DNA of 64,000 nucleotides from Mucilaginibacter oryzae (GTDB lineage: Bacteria; Bacteroidota; Bacteroidia; Sphingobacteriales; Sphingobacteriaceae): NCBI RefSeq assembly GCF_003148845.1, contig NZ_QGHA01000004.1, forward strand, positions 450,627 to 514,626, written 5' to 3'. The position numbers and the translations under genes are program-made. Position 1 is the stretch's first letter. Every line of letters starts with the position of its first letter. This document shows, piece after piece, positions 17,663 to 26,302 of the stretch. Under the pieces are notes generated by a model, which saw only the letters and a list, made by a program, of their open reading frames with translations, had not been told where the DNA came from and searched no databases.

Positions 17663-17731
17663 ATGAAAACAATGATGATTTTGCTCCATTTATTCAAAAA
17701 CATACGGCTTGCCAAAGTGTACCATTTTTGA
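17663..17731 (+). CDS. Possible 22-residue small protein with a perfect Shine-Dalgarno
   Basis: ATG 17663 follows AGGAGG (17651-17656) at ideal spacing, unusual in this genome where Shine-Dalgarno sequences are rare. The ORF encodes MKTMMILLHLFKNIRLAKVY plus HF and a TGA at 17729. The first half is hydrophobic and the second basic. It could be a small membrane-associated peptide or a leader peptide. The stop lies next to two inverted repeats and about 120 bp before the lysine transaminase gene. There is no independent proof of expression. Confidence 0.35.
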   Translation: MKTMMILLHLFKNIRLAKVYHF

Positions 17732-17776
17732 GTTTGGTACAAAAAGTAAGTTTAAACAATTTAAAGTTACTTTTTG
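17719..17776 (+). promoter_or_regulatory. Two inverted repeats, possible operators for the transaminase gene
   Basis: GTACC (17719-17723) pairs with GGTAC (17736-17740) across 12 bp. CAAAAAGTAA (17740-17749) pairs perfectly with TTACTTTTTG (17767-17776) across 17 bp. Both lie upstream of the putative promoter. They could bind a dimeric regulator or fold in RNA; this is an inference from symmetry only. Confidence 0.4.
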
Positions 17777-17788
17777 GTCAATCGGTTC

Positions 17789-17823
17789 AAAAACTGCCTA
17801 AATTTTGATTTTAGGCAGTTTTT
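17789..17823 (+). terminator. Strong hairpin with T-rich arm upstream of the transaminase gene
   Basis: AAAAACTGCCTAAA (17789-17802) and TTTAGGCAGTTTTT (17810-17823) form a perfect 14-bp stem with a 7-nt loop and a T tail. It would stop transcription from upstream, for example of the small ORF, just before the transaminase promoter. Confidence 0.6.
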
Positions 17824-17825
17824 AT

Positions 17826-17833
17826 TAAATTTG
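17826..17833 (+). promoter_or_regulatory. -7 box for the lysine transaminase gene
   Basis: TAAATTTG is exact for TAnnTTTG; a TTTTG (17803-17807, inside the loop of the hairpin) lies about 19 bp upstream, as expected for the -33 element. The box ends 17 nt before ATG 17851. Confidence 0.6.
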
Positions 17834-17850
17834 TAACAAACCAATTTGAT

Positions 17851-19182
17851 ATGTACAACCTACTTGTTTCTCCGCAAAACGTGCAGGCTTCGTTACAGAA
17901 GCATGTGTTAGCCGACGGCTTCGACCTCACTTTCGATATGGAAAAAAGTAAGGGTGTTTATATTTACGATGCCAAATACAACCGCACATTACTTGATTTT
18001 TTTACCTGCTTCGCCTCGGTGCCGCTGGGTTATAACCACCCCAAAATGGTAAACGACGAGGAGTTTAAAAAAAACCTGATGCTTGCGGCCTTAACCAACC
18101 CTTCAAACTCGGATATTTACACTACCCAGTACGCCCAGTTTGTTGAAACCTTTGCCCGTATAGGTATTCCCGATTATTTACCGCATGCTTTTTTTATTGC
18201 AGGCGGGGCTTTGGCTATTGAAAACGGACTTAAAGTGGCTATGGACTGGAAAGTGCAAAAAAACTTTGCCAAAGGTTACACCAAAGAAAAAGGCTTTAAA
18301 GTACTCCACTTTGAGCATGCCTTTCATGGCCGTTCGGGTTATACCTTAAGCCTTACCAATACCGTACCCAATAAAACCAAGTGGTTTGCCAAGTTCGACT
18401 GGCCTCGGGTATCTGTACCTTATATCAATTTTCCGTACAGTGATGCCAATCACGATGATTTACTGCACCGCGAGGCGCTGTCTGTGGCACAAATAAGGCA
18501 GGCCTTTGCCGATAACAAGGATGATATTTGCGCCATCATTATCGAGCCCATCCAATCGGAAGGGGGGGACAACCATGTGCGGAAGGAATTTTTGGAAAAA
18601 CTGCGCGAACTGGCCGACGAATACGAGGCCTTATTAATTTACGATGAGGTGCAAACCGGCGTGGGCTTAAGCGGTAAATTCTGGTGCCATGAACACTTCG
18701 GCGAAAAAGCCCGTCCGGACATTTTAGCCTTTGGCAAAAAAATGCAGGTTTGCGGCATACTGGCAGGCCGCCGTATTGATGAGGTGGAGGATAATGTTTT
18801 TAAAATATCATCGCGTATTAACTCAACCTGGGGAGGTAATTTGGTTGATATGGTACGTTCATCAAAAATACTGGAGATTATTGAAGAGGATAAACTTTGC
18901 GATAACGCGGAGGCAATGGGCCAATACCTGCGGGCAGGTTTAAGTGAAATAGCACAGCGGAACCCGGTAATCAGTAATGTACGCGGCCGTGGATTGCTCA
19001 CCGCCTTTGATTTTCCTGACAAAAACACAAGGGATAATTTCTTGAAAAGAGGATTTGATAATAATATTATGTATCTTGGTTGCGGTGAGAAGAGCATACG
19101 TTTCCGCCCGGCGCTCATTATTGAAAAAAGCCATATTGACACAGGCCTGGATATGATAAATCAGATATCGGCCGCCCTGTAA
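17851..19182 (+). CDS. lat: L-lysine 6-transaminase
   Basis: The 443-residue PLP enzyme is a class III aminotransferase. Residues 1-60 (LQKHVLADGFDLTFDMEKSK, LLDFFTCFASVPLGYNHPKM) and the later IIIEPIQSEGGDNHVRKEFL are characteristic of lysine epsilon-aminotransferases. The PLP aspartate is in LLIYDEVQTGVG and the Schiff-base lysine in AFGKKMQVCG. It moves the epsilon-amino group of lysine to 2-oxoglutarate, opening lysine catabolism through 2-aminoadipate semialdehyde. Length is normal. It is monocistronic: a repeat-rich space follows before a gene of unknown function. A promoter, hairpin and two inverted repeats lie upstream, so regulated expression is likely. Confidence 0.93.
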   Translation: MYNLLVSPQNVQASLQKHVLADGFDLTFDMEKSKGVYIYDAKYNRTLLDFFTCFASVPLGYNHPKMVNDEEFKKNLMLAALTNPSNSDIYTTQYAQFVETFARIGIPDYLPHAFFIAGGALAIENGLKVAMDWKVQKNFAKGYTKEKGFKVLHFEHAFHGRSGYTLSLTNTVPNKTKWFAKFDWPRVSVPYINFPYSDANHDDLLHREALSVAQIRQAFADNKDDICAIIIEPIQSEGGDNHVRKEFLEKLRELADEYEALLIYDEVQTGVGLSGKFWCHEHFGEKARPDILAFGKKMQVCGILAGRRIDEVEDNVFKISSRINSTWGGNLVDMVRSSKILEIIEEDKLCDNAEAMGQYLRAGLSEIAQRNPVISNVRGRGLLTAFDFPDKNTRDNFLKRGFDNNIMYLGCGEKSIRFRPALIIEKSHIDTGLDMINQISAAL

Positions 19183-19298
19183 CTATTCACAAAGAGAACC
19201 TTGTTATTGCCCCATTTTACGGGGTGCACAACTGGATGTTAACTAATATTTAATAAGGACAAAAGCACATCTATTATTTGCAAAATACAAAAGATATT

Positions 19299-19330
19299 AA
19301 AATACGCTACTTTTTTTCCAAAATACGCTA
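19299..19330 (+). promoter_or_regulatory. Direct repeats AAAATACGCTA spaced 21 bp
   Basis: The 11-mer AAAATACGCTA occurs at 19299-19309 and again at 19320-19330, exactly 21 bp (two helical turns) apart. A partial third copy (AAAATACAAAA) begins at 19282. They precede the 19401 gene by about 70 bp and look like same-face binding sites for a regulator. Confidence 0.55.
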
Positions 19331-19400
19331 TATTTTTTGTTATTATTCCAATTAGATTTGTTGTAACCCGTTTTAAGTAACGTAGTTCTATCCATTTGTT

Positions 19401-19838
19401 ATGAGTAAACATATAGAGAAATTAAAAAAACAACTTATTGAGGTTGCGGAAGTTGTAAATTCGTTTAAATCAGAAGCAGTACAGGTTCGGATTATTGATC
19501 GCCTACTGGAGGTAATGATTGAATCTGAAAAAACGGATGCGGAAGGCGCCGATTTGTTCAGCAAAAAAGGACGCAAATTACGTTTGGAAGATGAAAACGG
19601 GGTAGTTACCGGTCGTAAAAAACCAGGTGCCACTAAAATATTGAACCAGCTGCTGAATACCGATTTTTTTGATAGTCAACGCTCTATATCATCTATAGCG
19701 AACTATTGCAAAGAGCAATATGATTCGGACTTTAAAACTTCCGAGTTATCTGGGATCCTTTTAAAACTGGCTAATGAAAATAAGCTCAGAAGAGAAAGAA
19801 GCAACGAAAATAATCGTTTTGAATATATTAAAGCTTAA
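19401..19838 (+). CDS. Hypothetical 145-residue protein with C-terminal HTH-like region
   Basis: I do not recognise a named family. The N-terminal third is a charged helix likely to form a coiled coil (IEKLKKQLIEVAEVVNSFKS). A basic linker follows (FSKKGRKLRLEDENGVVTGR). The C-terminal half, GATKILNQLLNTDFFDSQRS then SISSIANYCKEQYDSDFKTS and ELSGILLKLANENKLRRERS, looks like a winged-helix fold by the spacing of its helices. A DNA-binding or adaptor role is an inference. Paired direct repeats lie upstream, and a strong terminator follows the stop. Confidence 0.65.
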   Translation: MSKHIEKLKKQLIEVAEVVNSFKSEAVQVRIIDRLLEVMIESEKTDAEGADLFSKKGRKLRLEDENGVVTGRKKPGATKILNQLLNTDFFDSQRSISSIANYCKEQYDSDFKTSELSGILLKLANENKLRRERSNENNRFEYIKA

Positions 19839-19860
19839 ACAGATCTAATATCCACATATT

Positions 19861-19897
19861 AAAAAGAGCCTCCCCGATAAACAGGGAGGCTCTTTTT
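19861..19897. terminator. Bidirectional intrinsic terminator
   Basis: AAAAAGAGCCTCCC (19861-19874) pairs perfectly with GGGAGGCTCTTTTT (19884-19897) around a 9-nt loop. It lies between convergent genes and has T-runs in both directions. Confidence 0.9.
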
Positions 19898-19941
19898 GCT
19901 GAAACAGGTCAGCTATTTTGCAAATAGCGGTATAAAAATTC

Positions 19942-20667
19942 CTACTTAAGATTAAACAGGTTATCTACCCCTAAAATTTTCCTGCTTGTAAAACCTTCGG
20001 CATATTTAGCACCAATTGCCTTACCAAATTCCCGGGCACGCCCTGTAACTATTTCAATAAAATCGGGAGTTGAAATGTAGGTTTGCGGCTCCCCTTCCCA
20101 ATCAGGGTTGTAAAACTGCGACCCATAAGCATAAATGCTTTCAATCTTTTTGTCCCAGTGTTCGGTAATGTCTACCAGTATATCAGGCGTTATATAGTTA
20201 TCCTGTATGAAATGCATCACCAGGTCTGGTCGCCAGGCTTCCTGAACTTCGCCGTTGCCGTGATACGTTTCAATTTTTCTGAGCCCGGCCAGAAATGCCG
20301 AAGCCTCCACCAGTTGATTGGCCCGGCCATGATCGGGGTGACGATCATGATAGGCATTGGTAATAACAATTGCAGGTTTATATTTACGGATAGCTTCGAT
20401 AACCTTGATCTGGTATTCGCGGGTGTTTTCAAAAAAGCCATCCGGTAAACCAAGGTTTTCGCGCACAGCAAGGCCCAGGATCTTCGCCGCTGCTTCAGCC
20501 TCCTGTTTACGGATCTCGGCCGAGCCGCGGGTACCCAGTTCGCCGCGGGTAAGATCAATAATACCCACTTTATAACCGAGGGCTATATGTTTTAAAATTG
20601 TACCGGCACAGCCCAGTTCCGCATCGTCGGGATGTACGGATAAAACCAGTATATCTAATTTAAGCAT
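19942..20667 (-). CDS. bshB1: Bacillithiol biosynthesis deacetylase BshB1
   Basis: The 241-residue protein is a LmbE/PIG-L-type deacetylase. The zinc motif HPDDAELGCAGT is at about residues 12-23, with LTRGELGTRGS and the second zinc histidine in NAYHDRHPDHGRANQLV. These match BshB1, which removes the acetyl group from GlcNAc-malate in bacillithiol synthesis, a low-molecular-weight thiol used by many Bacteroidota and Firmicutes in place of glutathione. A glutathione-peroxidase family gene lies immediately upstream on the same strand. The start ATG is only 4 nt after a -7 box, so a separate leaderless transcript is likely. Confidence 0.93.
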   Translation of the reverse strand: MLKLDILVLSVHPDDAELGCAGTILKHIALGYKVGIIDLTRGELGTRGSAEIRKQEAEAAAKILGLAVRENLGLPDGFFENTREYQIKVIEAIRKYKPAIVITNAYHDRHPDHGRANQLVEASAFLAGLRKIETYHGNGEVQEAWRPDLVMHFIQDNYITPDILVDITEHWDKKIESIYAYGSQFYNPDWEGEPQTYISTPDFIEIVTGRAREFGKAIGAKYAEGFTSRKILGVDNLFNLK

Positions 20668-20671
20668 GGCG

Positions 20672-20679
20672 CAAAGGTA
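20672..20679 (-). promoter_or_regulatory. -7 box giving a leaderless bshB1 transcript
   Basis: The minus strand reads TACCTTTG then CGCC and ATG 20667. The 4-nt gap places the expected transcription start at about the start codon. The box lies just past the stop of the upstream peroxidase gene. Confidence 0.6.
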
Positions 20680-20681
20680 AG

Positions 20682-21188
20682 TTATTGCTTAGCCGGGGCT
20701 GTCAGCAGGCGGTCAATCTTTTTCCTGATTTTTGACGACAGCGGCTTGGTGAAAGGGTAGTAAAAATCAACCACATGGCCTTCCTGATCAACTAAAAACT
20801 TATGAAAATTCCACCGGGGGCTTGAAGCCAGTTTACCATTCGCTTTCTTATCGGCAAAGAACCGGTACAGCGGATGGGCGTAGGCTCCCCTAACTTTTAT
20901 CTTATCAAACACCGGGTAATTGGCGCCATAGTTTTCACAAAACACGCCGATGGCTTGTCCGTCTAAAGGTTCCTGCTGGCCAAAATCGTTAGAAGGGAAT
21001 GCGAGGATCTCAAAATCGCGCCCCGCAAATTGCTTTTTCAATTCCGCAAGCTCTTTAAGCTGCGGGGTAAAGCCGCATTGTGAAGCGGTATTTACAATCA
21101 ACAGTACTTTACCTTTATACGCGGAAAGATCGGTTTCTTCACCGTTTAGCTTTTGAACGCTAAAGCGGTAAATGCTTGTATTATCCAT
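20682..21188 (-). CDS. Glutathione-peroxidase-family thiol peroxidase
   Basis: The 168-residue protein carries the GPx catalytic residues: Cys38 in NTASQCGFTPQ, Gln in FPSNDFGQQEP, and Trp/Asn in SPRWNFHKFLVD. The active residue is cysteine, not selenocysteine. Bacterial members commonly use thioredoxin rather than glutathione as reductant, and a bacillithiol enzyme is encoded next to it, so the physiological thiol is open. It has no signal peptide and should be cytoplasmic. It follows the DUF4294 gene by 3 bp on the same strand. Confidence 0.9.
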   Translation of the reverse strand: MDNTSIYRFSVQKLNGEETDLSAYKGKVLLIVNTASQCGFTPQLKELAELKKQFAGRDFEILAFPSNDFGQQEPLDGQAIGVFCENYGANYPVFDKIKVRGAYAHPLYRFFADKKANGKLASSPRWNFHKFLVDQEGHVVDFYYPFTKPLSSKIRKKIDRLLTAPAKQ

Positions 21189-21191
21189 TAA

Positions 21192-21824
21192 TTAGTTATT
21201 GGTCGAGTCGTAACCGGCCTGGGTTAATATGGCCTCAATGTCACGCTGCTCCTCGCGGTCGTAAGTTTCTTTAAGGTTATGACCAAATATGCTGGCTATT
21301 GATTGAAACATGAATGCCTTAAAACCGCCTTTCAGTTCTTTAACCATGGCAAAGCTTGTTTGGCCCGTTTCGCGATCAATCAACTTGATCAAAACCTCTC
21401 CCTGACTAATTGTCAGGTTCTTTATTTCTTTATTAAACAGGGTTTTTATTTCGTCTTCGCACTTGCTTACAAGCTCCTTTTGGGTTTTCTTATCGGCAGT
21501 AACCGCAAGGTCACGTTGCAGCTGGCGGTATCTTTGCCCGGCAAAGCGCGCGTACGGCAACACTTTAAGCACATTGTAACGCAGGCGACGATAATTTAGC
21601 CTGTCGGCTTCGCTGGCAAAAATGCGGGTATCTACAATTTTCACCTCGGGCTCAACAATCCATGGCACCAGTTCGCCATCTAAAACAGTCATAGCCGTTT
21701 TGATGGTATCATTTTTGCCAAGTTTTACAGATGGAGGCGTAGGCGTAACGGCAGGCGCAGTTGTCTGGGCGTTTGCAACGCCAAGCAGACAACAGAACAA
21801 CAACACAAAACCAATAAATTTCAT
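21192..21824 (-). CDS. DUF4294 protein, exported
   Basis: The 210-residue product has a Sec signal peptide (about residues 1-19, ending NAQ), a short Pro/Thr linker, and a DUF4294 domain: TVLDGELVPWIVEPEVKIVD, YRRLRYNVLKVLPYARFAGQ, then KFCEDEIK-like region (VSKCEDEIKTLFNKEIKNLT) and SQGEVLIKLIDRETGQTSF. The family is found in Bacteroidota and has no known function. Its stop is 3 bp before the peroxidase start, so the two are probably co-transcribed. No metal or catalytic motif is obvious. Confidence 0.88.
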   Translation of the reverse strand: MKFIGFVLLFCCLLGVANAQTTAPAVTPTPPSVKLGKNDTIKTAMTVLDGELVPWIVEPEVKIVDTRIFASEADRLNYRRLRYNVLKVLPYARFAGQRYRQLQRDLAVTADKKTQKELVSKCEDEIKTLFNKEIKNLTISQGEVLIKLIDRETGQTSFAMVKELKGGFKAFMFQSIASIFGHNLKETYDREEQRDIEAILTQAGYDSTNN

Positions 21825-21933
21825 ATTTTTACTTACAACAAAAATAATGTAATTTTTTTTGGTATTTTACTAATACCCGCAATAATATTTATTTGCCGGG
21901 TGTTTACAATTTTATACCGTTAATACCCCGTAC

Positions 21934-24156
21934 ATGAAAGACTTAGTGATTGATCTGGAAGCCGAGAAGAACGAGATACTGAAAAGATACCGCGCCTTGC
22001 TGCGTGCCTGTAAATCAACCCTCCAAAAGGGCGATAAGCGCATGATACGCAAGGCTTTTGATATGGCCCTTGAAAGCCATAAAGATATGCGCCGTAAAAG
22101 CGGCGAACCTTATATATACCACCCCATTGCCGTTGCCCAGATAGCTGCCGAAGAAATTGGGCTGGGCACCACATCTATAGTGTGCGCCTTACTGCATGAT
22201 GTGGTTGAAGATACCAGCGTTACATTGGATGAAATTGAAATGGAATTTGGCAAAAAAGTTGCCAAAATCATTGACGGGCTTACCAAAATTTCGGGGGTGT
22301 TTGATACCAACAGTTCGCTGCAGGCCGAAAACTTTCGTAAAATGCTGCTCACCCTGGCCGATGATGTGAGGGTGATACTCATTAAGCTGGCCGACCGGCT
22401 GCACAACATGCGCACCATGGAGTTTATGCCGAGAGATAAGCAATTGAAACTCTCGTCAGAAACGGTGTACCTGTACGCTCCCCTCGCTCACCGCCTGGGT
22501 TTGTACGCCATAAAATCCGAACTGGAAGATCTGTCCATGAAATACATGGAGCGGGAAACCTACCAGTTCATCAAAAATAAACTGAACGAAAAAAAGACGG
22601 AGCGCGAACGGTTTATCCGCGATTTTATCGAGCCTATCAACAAGGTTTTACATAGCCAGGGTCTGGAAGCCGATATATTTGGCCGCCCGAAATCTATCCA
22701 CTCCATCTGGAATAAGATGAAAAAGAAATCGATACCTTTTGAAGAGGTGTACGATCTTTTTGCCATCCGCATTATTTTGGATAGCCCCCAGGAGCATGAA
22801 AAAGCCGACTGCTGGAAAGCTTACTCGATAGTTACCGACCAGTACCGCCCCAACCCCGACAGGCTTCGCGACTGGATCTCATCACCCAAAGCAAACGGTT
22901 ACGAATCATTACACACTACGGTAATGGGCCCCCGGGGGCAATGGGTTGAGGTACAGATCAGAACCAAACGCATGAATGAGATTGCCGAAAAGGGCTTTGC
23001 CGCGCATTGGAAATATAAAGAATCCAGCACCGACAGCGGCCTGGACCAATGGGTAAGCAAGGTGCGCGAGATGCTGAAAAACCCGGACAGTAACGCGCTT
23101 GATTTCATCGACGACTTTAAAATGAACCTCTTTAGCGATGAGATCTTTATTTTCACGCCGAAGGGCGCGCTCATCCAGTTACCGTTAAACGCTACCGCGC
23201 TCGATTTCGCGTTCGAAATCCATACCGATGTAGGTGCGAGCTGTATAGGCGCCAAAGTGAACCACAAACTGGTGCCGTTAAGCTATAAACTGCAAAACGG
23301 CGACCAGGTAGAGATCATTACCTCCGGCAAACAAACACCTAAGGAAGATTGGCTGAACTTTGTGGTTACCGCCAAGGCTAAAGCCAAAATTAAATCGGCT
23401 TTAAAAGAGGAGAAACGTAAAATTGCCGAGGACGGCAAGGAGATCCTGGAGCGTAAAATGAAATCGCTCAAGATCACTTACAATTCTGAAAACCTGCAGA
23501 AGATCAGCTACTTTTTTAAACTTCAGGCTACCCAGGATCTTTTTTACAATGTTGCCAAAGGCATTATTGATATGAAAGACCTGAAGGAATACCTGGCCTC
23601 CGAAAAAGTGGTTGATAACAAACCGCAGGACAAAATGGACCAGGAGCAGGTTCAAACCCTCATTAAAAATATCAAAGCCAAAGACAGTGATATTTTATTG
23701 ATTGGGGAGGACATGCAGAAGATAGATTATAAGCTGGCCAACTGCTGCAACCCTATTCCGGGCGATGATGTTTTTGGCTTTGTTACCGTGAGCGATGGTA
23801 TCAAAATTCACCGTACCAACTGCCCTAACGCGGCCAAGCTGATGGCTAATTACGGCTACCGTATAGTGAAAGCTCGCTGGACCAACCAGCAGGAACTTGC
23901 CTTCCTTACGGGCCTGCGTATTACCGGTATTGACGAGGTTGGCCTGATCAACAAGCTCACTACCGTAATATCAAACGACTTTAAGATCAATATCCGCTCC
24001 ATCACTGTTGATAGCGATAACGGTATTTTTGAAGGCCAGCTGATGCTTTATGTAAATGATACCGGCCACCTGGATACCCTGATCAAAAACCTGAAACAGG
24101 TAAAGGGCGTAACAGCGGTTAACCGTTTTGATTCGGCTATTGAGAAAGCGTCCTGA
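21934..24156 (+). CDS. Bifunctional (p)ppGpp synthetase/hydrolase (RelA/SpoT family)
   Basis: The 740-residue protein has the full Rel/Spo layout. The N-terminal HD hydrolase domain carries His49, His63 (IYHP) and HDVVEDT at 88-94, so hydrolysis should be intact. The synthetase core has GRPKSIHSIWNKM (about 250-262) and YDLFAIRIILD. A TGS domain (IFTPKGALIQLPLNATALDF, about 400-460), a conserved-cysteine region with NCCNPIPGDDVFGFV, and a C-terminal ACT domain (from about 665) follow. It makes and degrades the stringent-response alarmone. The gene is monocistronic and is followed by an inverted word repeat. Confidence 0.96.
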   Translation: MKDLVIDLEAEKNEILKRYRALLRACKSTLQKGDKRMIRKAFDMALESHKDMRRKSGEPYIYHPIAVAQIAAEEIGLGTTSIVCALLHDVVEDTSVTLDEIEMEFGKKVAKIIDGLTKISGVFDTNSSLQAENFRKMLLTLADDVRVILIKLADRLHNMRTMEFMPRDKQLKLSSETVYLYAPLAHRLGLYAIKSELEDLSMKYMERETYQFIKNKLNEKKTERERFIRDFIEPINKVLHSQGLEADIFGRPKSIHSIWNKMKKKSIPFEEVYDLFAIRIILDSPQEHEKADCWKAYSIVTDQYRPNPDRLRDWISSPKANGYESLHTTVMGPRGQWVEVQIRTKRMNEIAEKGFAAHWKYKESSTDSGLDQWVSKVREMLKNPDSNALDFIDDFKMNLFSDEIFIFTPKGALIQLPLNATALDFAFEIHTDVGASCIGAKVNHKLVPLSYKLQNGDQVEIITSGKQTPKEDWLNFVVTAKAKAKIKSALKEEKRKIAEDGKEILERKMKSLKITYNSENLQKISYFFKLQATQDLFYNVAKGIIDMKDLKEYLASEKVVDNKPQDKMDQEQVQTLIKNIKAKDSDILLIGEDMQKIDYKLANCCNPIPGDDVFGFVTVSDGIKIHRTNCPNAAKLMANYGYRIVKARWTNQQELAFLTGLRITGIDEVGLINKLTTVISNDFKINIRSITVDSDNGIFEGQLMLYVNDTGHLDTLIKNLKQVKGVTAVNRFDSAIEKAS

Positions 24157-24159
24157 GTA

Positions 24160-24277
24160 GAGAAACAGGAAATTAAGAGGAAGGAATACAGAGGCAGGCA
24201 ATCAAGAATTAAGAGACAAGACGAAACTCATTACTCTTGCTTCCTGATTCTTGACTTCCTGACTTCCTGACTCTAAC
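24160..24277. repeat. Inverted degenerate-word repeat (AGGAAGTCAAGAATC type)
   Basis: The spacer between the RelA/SpoT and fur genes has purine-rich words on the left (AGAGGCAGGCAATCAAGAAT) and complementary pyrimidine words on the right (TTCCTGATTCTTGACTTCCT). They pair imperfectly across a short centre. It is the same architecture as at 5138-5290 and 56884-57017. Confidence 0.6.
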
Positions 24278-24301
24278 AATCCTATTCCCATAAATAATTA
24301 A

Positions 24302-24309
24302 TAACTTTG
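24302..24309 (+). promoter_or_regulatory. -7 box for the fur-family gene
   Basis: TAACTTTG is exact for TAnnTTTG and ends 18 nt before ATG 24328. Confidence 0.6.
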
Positions 24310-24327
24310 CTACGTTAATATAACATT

Positions 24328-24795
24328 ATGCCACAGCAGGATACCATACCCATGGTTAAGAAGATTTTTGAGGCTTACCTCGAAAATAAAAATTTGCGTA
24401 AAACACCCGAGCGTTTTGCCATACTTGAAGAGATTTATTCCCGTACCGATCATTTTGATGTGGAATCGTTGTACATCCACATGAAAAATAAAAAATACCG
24501 TGTGAGCCGTGCTACCGTGTATAATACACTGGAGCTGCTGGTATCATGCGATCTGGTTACCAAGCACCAGTTTGGTAAAAACATGGCCCAGTTCGAAAAA
24601 TCATACGGCTACAAACAGCATGATCACATCATTTGTATTGATTGCGGCAAAGTGGTTGAGTTTTGTGATCCGCGCATCCAGCAGATCCAGAGCATGATGG
24701 GCGATATTTTAAAGTTTGATATCAAACACCACTCGTTAAACCTTTATGGCAATTGCACCAAATTAAGGGATGGTAATTGTGACAGAAAAATTTAA
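24328..24795 (+). CDS. Fur-family transcriptional regulator
   Basis: The 155-residue protein has a winged-helix domain (about residues 15-90: [40 protein letters not shown]) and a dimerisation/metal domain with [18 protein letters not shown]. The CxxC (CIDC) and a second Cys pair in [10 protein letters not shown] fit a structural zinc site. Fur-family members repress iron, zinc or peroxide genes when metal-bound; the subgroup cannot be decided by eye. It lies 46 bp upstream of purA, but purA has its own -7 box, inside the last codons of this gene. Confidence 0.93.
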   Translation: MPQQDTIPMVKKIFEAYLENKNLRKTPERFAILEEIYSRTDHFDVESLYIHMKNKKYRVSRATVYNTLELLVSCDLVTKHQFGKNMAQFEKSYGYKQHDHIICIDCGKVVEFCDPRIQQIQSMMGDILKFDIKHHSLNLYGNCTKLRDGNCDRKI

Positions 24796-24800
24796 CTTTG
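24793..24800 (+). promoter_or_regulatory. -7 box for purA
   Basis: TAACTTTG, exact for TAnnTTTG, overlaps the stop codon of the fur-family gene and ends 41 nt before the purA ATG. Confidence 0.55.
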
Positions 24801-24826
24801 CCCCCTTTCATAACACATATTCTTGA

Positions 24827-26119
<1,293 letters not shown>

Positions 26120-26132
26120 TAACATAACTGTC

Positions 26133-26232
26133 CGTAGAGACACGGCCTACATGAAGGTAAAGAAACGAGAAAAGATCAGCTTAAGCTGATCTTTTCTCGT
26201 TTCTTTACCTTCCTCCGTTTCGTGTCTCCACG
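26133..26232. repeat. 100-bp two-tier palindrome
   Basis: The core is a perfect palindrome of 58 bp (26154-26211) whose halves meet at CAGCTT/AAGCTG with no loop. Nine-nt unpaired bulges flank it on both sides (26145-26153 and 26212-26220). Outer 12-bp arms CGTAGAGACACG (26133-26144) and CGTGTCTCCACG (26221-26232) pair with one mismatch. The outer arms resemble the GTAGAGAC-type repeats that are widespread in Bacteroidota. It lies between purA and pabB and could serve as a purA terminator. Confidence 0.85.
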
Positions 26233-26290
26233 AAACGAAACCGCCATGCAAATCGAATCACATTAAACTATCTAATTTCATTTACTTGGT

Positions 26291-26298
26291 TATTTTTG
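26291..26298 (+). promoter_or_regulatory. -7 box giving a leaderless pabB transcript
   Basis: TATTTTTG (exact TAnnTTTG) is followed by CACC and the GTG start at 26303. With the start of transcription expected 5-7 nt past the box, the mRNA should be leaderless. Confidence 0.6.
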
Positions 26299-26302
26299 CA
26301 CC

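Larger units (their letters stand above)
17389..17850. other. Intergenic region upstream of lysine transaminase
   Basis: This 462-bp region between divergent genes contains a possible small ORF (17663-17731), two inverted repeats (17719-17776), a strong hairpin (17789-17823) and a -7 box (17826-17833), each listed separately. From about 17540 to 17640 the minus strand carries short coding-like pieces (GLYRGGASGTKFGVTPG, then SIDDFLRAIL in another frame) that could be a decayed gene end; I could not identify it. Confidence 0.45.
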
